Positions 25,976 through 36,538 of a DNA stretch of 64,000 bases are shown here, piece by piece (positions within the stretch are counted from its first letter, which is position 1; every line of letters starts with the position of its first letter). The notes below the pieces were generated by a model that did not search any database, had not been told where the DNA came from, and was given only the letters and a program-made list of their open reading frames with translations. This DNA is from Eubacterium sp. (GTDB taxonomy: Bacteria; Bacillota; Clostridia; Oscillospirales; Acutalibacteraceae). The translations under genes and the position numbers were made by a program. The stretch spans positions 787,564 to 851,563 of the forward strand of contig JARHZA010000001.1 in NCBI GenBank assembly GCA_029258375.1, in the 5' to 3' direction.

Positions 25976-26569
25976 TTATTCAAATAAAGAGGAAATGAGG
26001 TTGTTGTAAATTCTAACTGGGTCAGCAAGAAACTTTTCTTTTATTGTATCTGCTTGCGCAATTGTTGGAACAGTTAATTTTAAAACCATATAGTCTTTAT
26101 CTTTATCAGTTACGTGTAAAATTACAGAGTAAGAATCGTTTTCTTCAACAATTTCAACTTTGTTTTCTTTTCTATATAGTTCACTTACAGCCAATTTCGC
26201 TGAAAGTTTAATGCTTTTTTCTCTAATTGAAAGGGGCAAATCCTTTTCAACCATTTCAGTAGCTTTTTTACATTCTTTAGTTGCGGTAAGATACCCATTT
26301 TCATCTTCAATAACAATGCCGTTTTTAATGAGTTTTGAAATTGCTGAAGTTGTTTCAAAATAATTTGCAATAGCACCTTCTGTCATTGTATCAATGATTA
26401 CTTTTTTGCTGAGTTTTGTTTCTGAATTTGTAAGAACATAACAGATTATCATACTTATTTCACTTTGTGAGCGAAGACCGCCATCTTCAATCCCATAAGT
26501 GAAAGCATCAAATACTAAATTTCCGTCCAATATTTCTTCCTTATTTAATTCGTTTTCAATATTGTCCAT
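25976..26569 (-). CDS. DUF4364 family protein
   Basis: A 197-residue cytoplasmic protein. The N-terminal half looks like a winged helix (ISMIICYVLTNSETKLSKKVI, then a helix with YFETTSAISKLIKNGIVIED and NGYLTATKE), and the C-terminal half is an alpha/beta domain with SYSVILHVTDKDKDYMVL. This layout fits the clostridial DUF4364 family, believed to be a DNA-binding regulator; the assignment is from memory of the family. ATG at 26569 follows GGAGG; a longer frame to 26611 lacks a ribosome site. Single-gene unit with its own promoter and terminator. Confidence 0.78.
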   Translation of the reverse strand: MDNIENELNKEEILDGNLVFDAFTYGIEDGGLRSQSEISMIICYVLTNSETKLSKKVIIDTMTEGAIANYFETTSAISKLIKNGIVIEDENGYLTATKECKKATEMVEKDLPLSIREKSIKLSAKLAVSELYRKENKVEIVEENDSYSVILHVTDKDKDYMVLKLTVPTIAQADTIKEKFLADPVRIYNNLISSLFE

Positions 26570-26596
26570 TATATTTTTCCTCCAGTTACAAAAACT

Positions 26597-26625
26597 ATAA
26601 TAACACATCATTAAGTTACTTGCAA
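26597..26625 (-). promoter_or_regulatory. Promoter of DUF4364 gene (shares -35 with the divergent promoter)
   Basis: On the minus strand TTGCAA (26620-26625, self-complementary), 17-base spacer, TATTAT (complement of 26597-26602). Confidence 0.55.
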
Positions 26626-26648
26626 AGGTTATTATAATATACTATAAT
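26620..26648 (+). promoter_or_regulatory. Promoter of the DUF1858-trmK operon (shares -35)
   Basis: TTGCAA (26620-26625), 17-base spacer, perfect TATAAT (26643-26648). The hexamer TTGCAA is its own reverse complement and can serve both directions. Confidence 0.65.
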
Positions 26649-26708
26649 TAAGAAAACAATAAAAACATGAATTTATCATGATTCATTTAAATAAAGGAGA
26701 ATTTAAAA

Positions 26709-26912
26709 ATGACACAAATTACTAAAGAAACTATTATTGGCGATATTCTTGATGCTTGTCCTGATACAGCACCATATTTTCTTGAAATGGGTATGCATTG
26801 CCTTGGTTGCCCAGCATCACGTGGCGAATCAATTGAAGCAGCTTGCTTCGTACATGGCGCAGATGCAGATGAACTTGTTGCAAAAATCAACGAATTTTTA
26901 AAAAATAGATAA
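26709..26912 (+). CDS. DUF1858 domain protein
   Basis: A 67-residue protein consisting only of a DUF1858 domain, with the hallmark GMHCLGCPAS (C-x2-C) and GESIEAAC. These small domains occur alone or fused to hybrid-cluster and iron-sulfur proteins in anaerobes; the role is unknown but a redox or metal-related one is likely. It is first of a six-gene run and overlaps trmK by 1 base (TAATG). Confidence 0.9.
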   Translation: MTQITKETIIGDILDACPDTAPYFLEMGMHCLGCPASRGESIEAACFVHGADADELVAKINEFLKNR

Positions 26913-27550
26913 TGGTAAAACTTACAAAAAGATTAGATGCAGTTGCATCATTAGTTAGAGAAAATTCCACCCTTGCAGATGTTGGTTGCGATCACGGCTA
27001 TTTGCCAGTTTACCTTCTTTTAAATAATAAAATAAAGTCAGCTGTTGCAAGTGACATAAACGAAGGACCATTATTATCATGTAAAAATCTTGTTATTGAA
27101 TATTCCCTTCAAGAAAAGGTTAAGTGCGTATTGTCAGATGGTTTAAAAAATATCTCAAGTGATGATTGCACTGATATTTCAGTTTGTGGTATGGGTGGAG
27201 AATTGATAGCAAAAATTTTGTCTGAGTGCGAATGGGTTAAAGATAAAGAAAAACATTATATTTTTAATCCGATGACTCATCCAGAAATTCTTCGCAAATA
27301 TCTTTGTAAAAATGGATATAAAATAAATAAAGATTTTGTTGTAAAAGATGGCAAGCATTATTATAACGTTTTTGATGTTTTCTATACTGGCGAAATCTTA
27401 GATTATAATGAAAGTTACTATTATTTAGGGAATATAGATAGTTTTGAGCACAAAGATTATTTTAATCATCTTTTAAACTATCTACAAAACAAAATGAAAG
27501 GCGGTTGTGACTATACGGAAGTTATAACCGCAATTAAGGAAAAAATATGA
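26912..27550 (+). CDS. trmK: tRNA (adenine-22-N1) methyltransferase TrmK
   Basis: A 212-residue Rossmann methyltransferase that adds m1A at position 22 of tRNA. The SAM-binding motif is LADVGCDHGYLPVYLL, then ASDINEGPLLSC, and the catalytic region has CGMGGELIAKIL followed by FNPMTHPEILRKYL. The C-terminal part is shorter than in Bacillus TrmK (about 235). In Firmicutes trmK is commonly followed by a Nif3-family gene, as here. Confidence 0.93.
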   Translation: MVKLTKRLDAVASLVRENSTLADVGCDHGYLPVYLLLNNKIKSAVASDINEGPLLSCKNLVIEYSLQEKVKCVLSDGLKNISSDDCTDISVCGMGGELIAKILSECEWVKDKEKHYIFNPMTHPEILRKYLCKNGYKINKDFVVKDGKHYYNVFDVFYTGEILDYNESYYYLGNIDSFEHKDYFNHLLNYLQNKMKGGCDYTEVITAIKEKI

Positions 27551-28293
27551 CTACTGTAAAAAATATTTACGATTACATAAATTCTATTGCACCTTTTGAA
27601 AAGCAAGAAGATTGGGATAATTCAGGTTTTCTTATCGGCGAATTTCGCAAAGAAGTTAAAAAAGTTGTTTTATCACTTGATGCTACAAAAGCTGTTGCTT
27701 CTTATGCTGCAGAAATTGGAGCAGATCTTATAATAACTCATCACCCAGTTATTTTTGGTGGAATTAAAGAACTAAAAAAAGGCGATGTTGTTTATACTTG
27801 TGCAGAGAACAATATAGCGGTGATTTCGGCTCATACAAGTTTTGATATTGCAGTTGATGGTATTAACGATAATCTTTGTTCTCGTTTAGGTCTTAAAAAT
27901 GTTCAGAAAATTGAAGGAACTTTTATAAATGTTGGTGAACTTGATAATGAAATGAGTATAGATGATTTTGCAGAGTTTGTTAAAGATACACTTGAAGTTA
28001 ACGGAATCAGATATACAGATACTGAAAAAACAATAAAAAAAGTTGCAGTAGGTGGTGGCGCTTGCGAAGAATTTACAGAGGCTGCAATGAAAGTTGCAGA
28101 TTGTTTCTTAACTGGCGATATGAAATATCACAAAATGCTTGATTGTGCAGAACAAGGTTTTTCTGTAATAAGTGCAGGCCACTTTGAAACAGAGTCAGAA
28201 TCTTTCCGTATGTTATTAAATAAATTAGAAATGATTTTCCCAGATGTTGAATTTGTTTGGGGTAATCAAAAAAATCCTGTATTGGCGGTATAG
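27547..28293 (+). CDS. Nif3-like dinuclear metal protein
   Basis: A 248-residue member of the Nif3/YqfO family (short form without the central PII-like insert). Metal-binding histidines are visible in IITHHPVIFGG and AHTSFDIAVDGIND, and C-terminal SAGHFETES. Forms hexamers in homologues; biochemical role still unclear. It overlaps the trmK stop (ATGA), so coupled. Confidence 0.93.
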   Translation: MTTVKNIYDYINSIAPFEKQEDWDNSGFLIGEFRKEVKKVVLSLDATKAVASYAAEIGADLIITHHPVIFGGIKELKKGDVVYTCAENNIAVISAHTSFDIAVDGINDNLCSRLGLKNVQKIEGTFINVGELDNEMSIDDFAEFVKDTLEVNGIRYTDTEKTIKKVAVGGGACEEFTEAAMKVADCFLTGDMKYHKMLDCAEQGFSVISAGHFETESESFRMLLNKLEMIFPDVEFVWGNQKNPVLAV

Positions 28294-28294
28294 T

Positions 28295-29977
28295 ATGGCA
28301 TTAGATGGAATATATCTTCATCATCTTAAAAATGAAATAGAAAATTTTGCAGTAGGTTCAAGAGTAGAAAAAATACACCAACCTTCTAAAGAAGAACTTG
28401 TTTTTTCACTTCGTTCTCGTGAGGGCTCAAAAAAATTACTTCTCTCTTGCAGAGCAGATAGTGCAAGAGTGCACTTTACTTCTTTTGCACCAGAAAATCC
28501 AGCAAAGCCACCAATGCTTTGTATGCTTCTTAGAAAGCATTTAACAGGTGCAAAAATAACGTCTGTAACACAAGATGGTCTTGAAAGAATTTTAAAAATA
28601 AATTTTGATTCAACAAATGAACTTGGTGATCGTGTAACTTTTACAATTATTTCTGAAATAATGGGAAGATACAGTAATATAATTCTTGTTAATCAAGATG
28701 GTATTATTGTGGATTCATTGAAACGTGTTGATGAAAGTAAATCACATGTTAGATGTATTATGCCTAATGAAAAATATATTGCACCTCCAAGTCAAGATAA
28801 GTTGAATATATTTGCAGACGATATAAACGAAATTAAAACACAGATTTTAAATAGTAATAAAAGTCCTTCAAAGGCATTTCAAGCAGTTGTTATGGGTGCT
28901 TCACCAATAGTTTGCCGTGAATATGAAAATGGCGTTACTGTTGACCAGATTAAATATTATGCAGAACATCCAACACCAGTGCTCGTTTCTAACGAAAAGC
29001 CACTTGATTTTGCTTTTATGCCTATAACACAATACGATTCATTAGTTAATACAAAAGAATTTGAAACTTTTTCAGAACTTCTTGATTTCTTTTTTTATGA
29101 AAAAGTAAGGGCAGACAGAATAAAAAACCGTTCTGGCGAGCTTTTCAAGACTCTTCAAAACTTGCAGGAAAGGGCAGTTAGAAAAGCAGTTAATAGAACT
29201 AATGAACTTGAAGAGTGTAAAGATAAAGAAAAATATAAAATTTTTGGCGATTTAATATCAACTAATCAATATGCACTTCAAAAAGGTTCGCCTTTTTATG
29301 ATTTAGATAATTACTATGATAATAACAACACTGTTAGAATTCCAGCAGATGTAACTTTAACACCTGCTCAAAATGCTCAAAAGTATTATAAGGAATACAG
29401 GAAAAAACAGGTTGCAGAAAGTAAATTAACTGAATTTATTAAAAATGCAGAAGATGAGGCACGTTACCTTGAAACTGTTATGGATTCTTTATCAAGGGCA
29501 GAAACAGATGCAGAGATAACTGCAATTAAAACAGAACTTGCAGATATGGGTTATGTTAAACAGCGTAACATTAAAAATGCAAAAAATACTAAAGCATTAA
29601 AGCCTATGGAGTATGAAAGCGAAGAAGGCTTTAAAATTTTAGTTGGCAGAAATAATGTTATGAATGATAAATTAACTCTTAAAACTGCTAAAAACTATGA
29701 TTTGTGGTTTCACGTTAAAGATACTGCCGGTTCACACGTTATTGTGCTAAATGACGGCAGAGAATTTACCGATAAGGTTATTAGAGAGGCTGCATTGCTT
29801 GCGTCTTATAATAGCAATGCAAAAGAGTCATCTAACGTGCCTGTCGATTACACAATTATAAAAAATGTTAAAAAACCAGCTGGTGCAAAACCTGGTATGG
29901 TTATTTATGTTGACTATAAAACAGAATTTGTTACTCCTAATTTGCAGGAGATTGAAAGGATAAAAAGAATTGTTTAA
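28295..29977 (+). CDS. rqcH: Ribosome quality-control factor RqcH (NFACT family)
   Basis: A 560-residue protein, the bacterial Rqc2/NEMF homologue, that binds obstructed 50S subunits and directs alanine tailing. N-terminal NFACT-N: YLHHLKNEIE and LVFSLRSREG (the D/SR-type motif); central coiled coil with helix-hairpin-helix; C-terminal NFACT-R domain with FKILVGRNNVMNDKLT and YDLWFHVKDTAGSHVI. The ATG at 28295, one base after the Nif3 stop, is preferred to the upstream frame inside nif3. It overlaps ispD. Confidence 0.94.
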   Translation: MALDGIYLHHLKNEIENFAVGSRVEKIHQPSKEELVFSLRSREGSKKLLLSCRADSARVHFTSFAPENPAKPPMLCMLLRKHLTGAKITSVTQDGLERILKINFDSTNELGDRVTFTIISEIMGRYSNIILVNQDGIIVDSLKRVDESKSHVRCIMPNEKYIAPPSQDKLNIFADDINEIKTQILNSNKSPSKAFQAVVMGASPIVCREYENGVTVDQIKYYAEHPTPVLVSNEKPLDFAFMPITQYDSLVNTKEFETFSELLDFFFYEKVRADRIKNRSGELFKTLQNLQERAVRKAVNRTNELEECKDKEKYKIFGDLISTNQYALQKGSPFYDLDNYYDNNNTVRIPADVTLTPAQNAQKYYKEYRKKQVAESKLTEFIKNAEDEARYLETVMDSLSRAETDAEITAIKTELADMGYVKQRNIKNAKNTKALKPMEYESEEGFKILVGRNNVMNDKLTLKTAKNYDLWFHVKDTAGSHVIVLNDGREFTDKVIREAALLASYNSNAKESSNVPVDYTIIKNVKKPAGAKPGMVIYVDYKTEFVTPNLQEIERIKRIV

Positions 29978-30647
29978 TGTTGCAGTTATTCTTGGCGCTG
30001 GTAACGGCACAAGAATGGGAATTGACAAAAGTAAATTACTTCTTGAAATAGGTGGCAAAACAGTTATTGAAAGAACTGTTGAAACTTTTGAAAATACACC
30101 TGAAGTTGATGAAATTATTGTTGTTTGCAGAGAGTGCGATATAGAAGAATTTTCAAATCTTTTAACTGATGAAAATGTTTCATTTGTCATTGGTGGAGAA
30201 ACTCGCCAAGAAAGTGTTGCAAATGCGGTCGAAGTTATTGATGATTGTGACTATATCATTATTCACGACGGTGCAAGACCTCTTGTTACTGAAACTGAAA
30301 TTGTAAATACTCTTGATAAAGCACAAAATACAAAAGCAGCAGCAACAGGTGTTAGAGTTAAAGATACTATTAAAGTAGTTGACGATGAACTTGTTATAGT
30401 TGAAACACCAGATAGAAGTAAGCTTGTTTCAATTCAAACTCCACAAATCTTTGATTTTAATACATATAAAACTGCTCTTGATAAAGCAAAAAATGAGGGC
30501 AAGGATTATACAGATGATTGTCAACTTGTTGAAAACTTAGGTCTTAAAGTTAGTGCAGTAATTGGCAGTTATGAAAATATAAAGATCACTACAAAAAGTG
30601 ATATTTCTTTAGCAGAAAATATATTGAAACAAAGGGGAGAACTGTAA
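29970..30647 (+). CDS. ispD: MEP cytidylyltransferase IspD
   Basis: A 225-residue enzyme that couples 2-C-methyl-D-erythritol 4-phosphate with CTP in isoprenoid synthesis. It begins [20 protein letters not shown] (the CTP-binding loop) and has [11 protein letters not shown] and [11 protein letters not shown]. It starts with TTG at 29970, behind GAAAGGA, overlapping the end of rqcH. ispF follows with a TAATG overlap, a frequent ispD-ispF order. Confidence 0.96.
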   Translation: MFNVAVILGAGNGTRMGIDKSKLLLEIGGKTVIERTVETFENTPEVDEIIVVCRECDIEEFSNLLTDENVSFVIGGETRQESVANAVEVIDDCDYIIIHDGARPLVTETEIVNTLDKAQNTKAAATGVRVKDTIKVVDDELVIVETPDRSKLVSIQTPQIFDFNTYKTALDKAKNEGKDYTDDCQLVENLGLKVSAVIGSYENIKITTKSDISLAENILKQRGEL

Positions 30648-31114
30648 TGAGAATCGGCCATGGTTATGATGTGCATAAGTTTGCTGAAAATAGGAAGTGT
30701 ATTATTGGTGGAGTAGACATTCCTTGCGAAAGAGGTCTTTTAGGTCACTCAGATGCAGATGTTCTTCTTCATGCAATAGCTGATGCAATTTTAGGTGCAG
30801 CAGCACTTGGAGATATAGGTCACCTTTTCCCAGATACTGATCCTAATTTTGAAGGTGCTGATAGTCTTGTTCTTCTTCAAAAAGTTGTTGAAGTTGTAAA
30901 AGAAAAAGGATACAAGATCGGTAATATAGATTCTACAGTTATTGCACAAGAACCTAAAATGGCTCCTTATATATATAGTATGAGAGAGAATATTGCAAAG
31001 GCTTGTTGCTGTAGCGTTAATGATGTTTCAGTAAAAGCAACTACTGAAGAAAAACTTGGCTTTACCGGTGCTAAACAAGGCATTGCAGCGCATGCTGTTT
31101 GCATAATTGAATAA
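30647..31114 (+). CDS. ispF: 2-C-methyl-D-erythritol 2,4-cyclodiphosphate synthase IspF
   Basis: A 155-residue trimeric zinc enzyme following IspD and IspE in the MEP pathway. Metal ligands are in [11 protein letters not shown] and the His of [16 protein letters not shown]-terminal [12 protein letters not shown]. Full length. Ends in a strong terminator. Confidence 0.97.
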   Translation: MRIGHGYDVHKFAENRKCIIGGVDIPCERGLLGHSDADVLLHAIADAILGAAALGDIGHLFPDTDPNFEGADSLVLLQKVVEVVKEKGYKIGNIDSTVIAQEPKMAPYIYSMRENIAKACCCSVNDVSVKATTEEKLGFTGAKQGIAAHAVCIIE

Positions 31115-31122
31115 ATCAAATT

Positions 31123-31157
31123 ACCTGCACATAGAGTTATATGTGCAGGTCTTTTTT
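31123..31157 (+). terminator. Terminator after ispF
   Basis: ACCTGCACATA (31123-31133) and TATGTGCAGGT (31140-31150): perfect 11-bp stem, 6-nt loop, then CTTTTTT. Confidence 0.92.
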
Positions 31158-31218
31158 GCTTATTTGTGTTAAATATAGTTCTTTTATTGCATATTTTTTG
31201 AAATATTTATGAACACTA

Positions 31219-31246
31219 TTGACAAATGGAAAAATATTGCTAAAAT
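31219..31246 (+). promoter_or_regulatory. Promoter of groESL
   Basis: TTGACA (31219-31224), 16-base spacer, TAAAAT (31241-31246), placed directly before the CIRCE operator. Confidence 0.78.
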
Positions 31247-31251
31247 AGTAA

Positions 31252-31278
31252 TTAGCACTCGGAGGTAAAGAGTGCTAA
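31252..31278 (+). promoter_or_regulatory. CIRCE operator (HrcA binding site)
   Basis: A perfect 9-9-9 CIRCE: TTAGCACTC, nine bases, GAGTGCTAA. HrcA repressor binds it when GroEL is free and releases it under heat or misfolding stress. It overlaps the predicted transcription start. hrcA itself is not in the window. Confidence 0.97.
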
Positions 31279-31314
31279 TGCAAAAATAATTATTTTTAAT
31301 AGAGGTGAATTCTT

Positions 31315-31587
31315 ATGACTATCAAACCACTTGCAGACAAAGTTTTGCTCAGTCAGGTTGAAGCAGAAGAAACAACAGCATCAGGACTTTTCATTGCAGC
31401 ATCAGCACAAGAAAAGCCTGAATTTATGAACGTAGAAGCAGTAGGCCCAGGTACAGAAGAAAACCCAATGACAATTAGCGTTGGCGATAAAGTAATTATC
31501 ACAAAGTACAGTGGCACAGAAGTAAAACTTGACGGCAAAGAGTACATCATTGCTTCAGTTAAAGATATTCTTGCAGTTATCGAATAA
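31315..31587 (+). CDS. groES: Co-chaperonin GroES
   Basis: A 90-residue cap of the GroEL chamber. It begins IKPLADKVLLSQVEAEE and has the mobile-loop region around TASGLFIAAS and the C-terminal GKEYIIASVKDILAVIE. Length is typical (about 94) but slightly short. It uses a strong GAGGTG site and is followed by groEL after 29 bases. Confidence 0.97.
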   Translation: MTIKPLADKVLLSQVEAEETTASGLFIAASAQEKPEFMNVEAVGPGTEENPMTISVGDKVIITKYSGTEVKLDGKEYIIASVKDILAVIE

Positions 31588-31595
31588 GTTATTAG

Positions 31596-33313
<1,718 letters not shown>

Positions 33314-33434
33314 GGCTGCACGATGCTCCAATACTTGTTTGGGAAAACGGTTCAGTGAACCGTTTGATAGCATCGTGGTTCAGGCCAAAAAAGAAAAAAT
33401 AAATAGCCCACCTATAAAAAGTAAAAAAAGTTAA
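33314..33434. other. Palindromic insert between the two groEL-end repeats
   Basis: About 120 bp without a credible gene. CACGATGCT (33319-33327) pairs with AGCATCGTG (33369-33377); within this lies a perfect palindrome, AAACGGTTCA (33345-33354) and TGAACCGTTT (33356-33365), and a small CCAA/TTGG stem, giving a possible branched fold. Its GC content is higher than that of its surroundings. The last 40 bases are A-rich. Confidence 0.7.
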
Positions 33435-33506
33435 AAGGCGGAATGTACTAATAATAGAAAAAGCAGAACTTCGGTTCTGCTTTTTTTGTTTTTAGCCTTG
33501 TGGTGC
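33435..33506 (+). repeat. Direct repeat copy 2: relic of the groEL 3' end plus terminator
   Basis: Matches 33241-33313, including the last five codons and stop of groEL (without the gene in front) and the terminator AAGCAGAAC-TTCG-GTTCTGCTT at 33461-33482 with its T run. It ends in the same GCCTTGTGGTGC. This copy has no gene of its own, so it is a duplicated remnant. Confidence 0.85.
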
Positions 33507-33684
33507 AGGTAAAACAGTTCAAAAAATATAATATAATTAAATAAAAAAATGAATAAAAAATAAAATAATTCTAAACTAAAGATAAAACAATTGTTAAAAA
33601 ATAGACAAATTGTGCATAATGTACAATTACTAATGAGCAAAACTGGCTTCTATTAACGAAAATGGAATAAATTATGAAATAATA

Positions 33685-33713
33685 TTGAATAAAATATTAA
33701 ATAGTGTTATATT
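33685..33713 (+). promoter_or_regulatory. Promoter of the SDR gene
   Basis: TTGAAT (33685-33690), 17-base spacer, TATATT (33708-33713). Upstream, 33507-33684 is plain AT-rich DNA with an imperfect palindrome around AATTGTGCATAATGTACAATT (about 33608-33628) that could be an operator. Confidence 0.5.
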
Positions 33714-33759
33714 GACTACTGGTTTAACAACAAACCAAAATTTTAGGGGGCATACAATA

Positions 33760-34557
33760 ATGAAAAATATATTAGTTACAGGTGCTGGCGGTGGAATGGG
33801 CCGTGCAGTATGCGAAATCCTTGCAAAAAGAGGATATAATGTTTATGGAGTAGTTCGTAGAGATTGCGAGCCGATTGATGGAGTTAAATTTTTAAAATTT
33901 GACGTAACAGATACAGAAGGAATTAAAAGTGTTTACGAAGACTTAAGCAAAGAAATTGATTCACTTTATGCTATTGTACATACTGCTGGTATTTATGATA
34001 TGCACTCACTTATAGAAATTCCAGAAGAAGAATTATTTAGAATTTTTAATATCAATGTATTTGGTGCTTATCGTGTAAATAAAATTTTTAGACCTTTATT
34101 AAGAAAGGGTAGCAGAATTGTTCTTACTTCAAGCGAACTTGCTGCAGTTGATCCACTTCCTTTCACAGGTATTTATGGAATTACAAAAACAACTCTTGAA
34201 AGATATGCTTTTTCACTTAGACAAGAACTTAATCTTCTTGGTTGTGAAGTTTCAATTATTCGTCCTGGTGCTATTGAAACTGGGTTACTTAATGTTTCAA
34301 CAAAAGCAATTGATAAGTTTAAGAAAACAACTAAACTTTTTGAAAACAATGCTACAAAGTTTGATAACCTTGTTAATAGTGTTGAATCAAAGAGTGTATC
34401 TCCAGAAAAAGTAGCAATGAAAGTTGTTTCTGCTCTTGAAGACAAGCACCCAAGATATATCTACAATATTAACAGAAATCCATTATTAAGAATGCTTAGT
34501 ATGATGCCAGATAGAATGCAGGTTGCTGTACTTGGCAAAATGCTTTCAGCTGAATAA
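33760..34557 (+). CDS. Short-chain dehydrogenase/reductase
   Basis: A 265-residue classical-type SDR. The cofactor motif is TGAGGGMGRAV, the catalytic Tyr-x3-Lys is YGITK with a preceding Ser (LTSSELAAV), and NVFGAYRVNKIF supplies the Asn. The substrate is unknown; the C-terminal HPRYIYNINRNPLLRMLSMM suggests a 17-beta-hydroxysteroid/retinol-dehydrogenase-like group, as a weak inference. ATG at 33760 follows TTAGGGGG; the upstream part of the frame has no ribosome site and overlaps the promoter. Confidence 0.88.
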   Translation: MKNILVTGAGGGMGRAVCEILAKRGYNVYGVVRRDCEPIDGVKFLKFDVTDTEGIKSVYEDLSKEIDSLYAIVHTAGIYDMHSLIEIPEEELFRIFNINVFGAYRVNKIFRPLLRKGSRIVLTSSELAAVDPLPFTGIYGITKTTLERYAFSLRQELNLLGCEVSIIRPGAIETGLLNVSTKAIDKFKKTTKLFENNATKFDNLVNSVESKSVSPEKVAMKVVSALEDKHPRYIYNINRNPLLRMLSMMPDRMQVAVLGKMLSAE

Positions 34558-34561
34558 AATT

Positions 34562-34593
34562 AAAGAACTCTGCAAATAGCGGAGTTCTTTTTT
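34562..34593 (+). terminator. Terminator of the SDR gene
   Basis: AAAGAACTCTGC (34562-34573) and GCGGAGTTCTTT (34579-34590): 12-bp stem with one U-G pair, then a T run. Confidence 0.85.
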
Positions 34594-34600
34594 ATTTGTT

Positions 34601-35626
34601 TTATTCAATTATGCCTCCGCCAATAACATAGTCATCATAGTAAACAACTGCTGATTGACCTTTTGTTATGGCTCTTTGAGGTTCGTCAAAAATGATTTTA
34701 ACGCTATTTTCACTTGTTGGAATAATAGTGCAAGGTTGTTCCTTCATATTATATCTTATTTTGGCAAGAGCTTTAAATTCTTTGTTTGGATTTGAAATAC
34801 TAACCCAGTTAAAGTTGTTAACTATTACTTCACTTTCAAATAGTTCGTCGTTTGTACAAAGAATAACTTCATTATTTTCAACGTTCTTTTCGCAAACATA
34901 CATAGGTTGCGGCAACGCAAGTCCAAGGCCTTTTCGTTGACCAATTGTATATTTAATAATTCCTTTGTGATTACCAAGAATATTTCCATTCTTATCTTTA
35001 AAATATCCTTCTTTAAATTTCTTACCAGTGTAATTTTCGATAAATTTAAAATAATCACCGTCTGGAACAAAGCAAATATCCATACTCTCTTTTTTTTGAG
35101 AGTTTACAAAATTAAGTTCGTCAGCAATAACTCTTGCGTCACTTTTGCTCATTTCTCCAAGTGGAAAAATAGTTTTACTAAGTTGTTCTTGAGAAAGACT
35201 ATAAAGTACATAACTTTGATCTTTAGTTAAATCTGCTGCTTTTCTTATGCAATATCTTCCGTTATTTTCTTCAATTCTCGCATAGTGACCAGTTGCAATT
35301 CCATCACAACCAAGTTCTTTTGCCTTGTCAAGTAAACTACCAAATTTTAAAATTCTGTTGCAAACTATGCAAGGATTTGGAGTGCCACCATTTTCGTATG
35401 TTTCAATAAAATCTTTTATAACAGTATCTTTGAATTTTTCTTCAAAATCTAAAAGATAAAATGGAATGTTTATTTTTTTGCAGATTGATTCAGCATCTTC
35501 AATATCTTTATCATTACTGCAATAAAGTTTCATTGTAGCACCTATACAGTCATATTTATCTTTTATAAGTCCAGCCGCAACAGATGAATCAACGCCACCT
35601 GAAAGGGCAATAAGTATTTTCTTCAT
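34601..35626 (-). CDS. mnmA: tRNA-specific 2-thiouridylase MnmA
   Basis: A 341-residue ATP-dependent enzyme that makes s2U34 in tRNA Lys, Glu and Gln. PP-loop SGGVDSS (residues 9-15); the catalytic cysteine pair in NPCIVCNRILKFG and MDICFVPDGDYF; C-terminal domain with GQRKGLGLALPQPMYV. It needs a cysteine desulfurase as sulfur donor, and one is encoded 1.2 kb away on the other strand (36754), though that may serve another pathway. Minus-strand gene with ATG at 35626. Confidence 0.96.
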   Translation of the reverse strand: MKKILIALSGGVDSSVAAGLIKDKYDCIGATMKLYCSNDKDIEDAESICKKINIPFYLLDFEEKFKDTVIKDFIETYENGGTPNPCIVCNRILKFGSLLDKAKELGCDGIATGHYARIEENNGRYCIRKAADLTKDQSYVLYSLSQEQLSKTIFPLGEMSKSDARVIADELNFVNSQKKESMDICFVPDGDYFKFIENYTGKKFKEGYFKDKNGNILGNHKGIIKYTIGQRKGLGLALPQPMYVCEKNVENNEVILCTNDELFESEVIVNNFNWVSISNPNKEFKALAKIRYNMKEQPCTIIPTSENSVKIIFDEPQRAITKGQSAVVYYDDYVIGGGIIE

Positions 35627-35645
35627 ATTATAACCGCCATATTTG

Positions 35646-35674
35646 TTGACTTGAATTTGTTAATATAATAAAAT
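35646..35674 (+). promoter_or_regulatory. Promoter of the sirtuin gene
   Basis: TTGACT (35646-35651), 17-base spacer, TAAAAT (35669-35674). It gives a leader of about 90 nt. Confidence 0.5.
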
Positions 35675-35771
35675 ATAAACATCGAGTTCATTGTAACAGA
35701 AATTTACTGAAATTAAAAGAATTTTATTTGTGTTAAATTATGTAATTTTAATTTAGATAAGAGGCGTTGTT

Positions 35772-36482
35772 ATGAATTTGCAAGAAATTATTGATGATAG
35801 TAATAAAATAGTGTTTTTTGGTGGGGCGGGTGTTTCAACAGAAAGTGGTATTCCTGATTTTCGTTCAGTAGATGGTCTTTATAATCAAAAATATGATTAT
35901 CCACCTGAAGAAATCTTGTCACATACATTTTTTAATAAACACAGAGAATATTTTTATAATTTTTATAGAGATAAAATGCTGTATCTTAATGCAAAACCAA
36001 ATGATGCACACACTAAACTTGCAGAACTTGAAAAAAGTGGAAAATTAAAAGCAGTTGTCACACAAAATATAGATGGACTTCATCAAAAAGCAGGTTGCAA
36101 AAATGTATATGAACTTCACGGCTCAGTTTTAAGAAACTACTGTACCAAATGTGGAAAGTTTTATTCAGCTGAATTTATTTTAAATTCAACAGGTGTTCCT
36201 TGCTGCACAGAGTGTGGAGGAGTTGTAAAACCTGATGTGGTGTTATACGAAGAAGGCCTTAATAACGAAACAGTAAATGGTGCAGTTAATGCAATAATGA
36301 ACGCTGATTGCCTTATTGTTGCAGGAACAAGTCTTGTTGTTTATCCTGCTGCAAGTTTTATAAATTATTTTAATGGCAAATATTTTGTGCTAATAAATAA
36401 AGACGAAACTCCTGCAGATAAAAAAGCTGATTATGTTATTCACGATAGTGTCGGTAAAGTTTTTTCAAAAATAAAAATTTAA
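35772..36482 (+). CDS. cobB: NAD-dependent protein deacylase (Sir2 family)
   Basis: A 236-residue sirtuin that removes acetyl (or other acyl) groups from lysines using NAD+. GAGVSTESGIPDFRS is the NAD-binding motif, TQNIDGLHQKAG follows, the catalytic His is in ELHGS, and the zinc ribbon cysteines are CTKC and CTEC. The residues VLYEEGL and GTSLVVYPAAS are typical. GAGGCG site before the ATG. Confidence 0.96.
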   Translation: MNLQEIIDDSNKIVFFGGAGVSTESGIPDFRSVDGLYNQKYDYPPEEILSHTFFNKHREYFYNFYRDKMLYLNAKPNDAHTKLAELEKSGKLKAVVTQNIDGLHQKAGCKNVYELHGSVLRNYCTKCGKFYSAEFILNSTGVPCCTECGGVVKPDVVLYEEGLNNETVNGAVNAIMNADCLIVAGTSLVVYPAASFINYFNGKYFVLINKDETPADKKADYVIHDSVGKVFSKIKI

Positions 36483-36493
36483 AATTTAACCTC

Positions 36494-36536
36494 AAACCTC
36501 ATTTTCTCATAATATAAAAGGAAGTGAGGTTTTTTA
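36494..36536 (+). terminator. Terminator that overlaps the next gene's ribosome site
   Basis: AAACCTCATTTTC (36494-36506) and GGAAGTGAGGTTT (36520-36532): 13-bp stem with two G-U pairs, 13-nt loop, six Ts. The ribosome site of the DUF3343 gene (GTGAGG, 36524-36529) is inside the 3' arm. Confidence 0.65.
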
Positions 36537-36538
36537 CT

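Noticed and set aside
33431..33640. 69-codon minus-strand frame across the second groEL-end repeat
   Set aside because: Phe/Leu-rich translation of A-rich DNA, no ribosome site, crosses a terminator.
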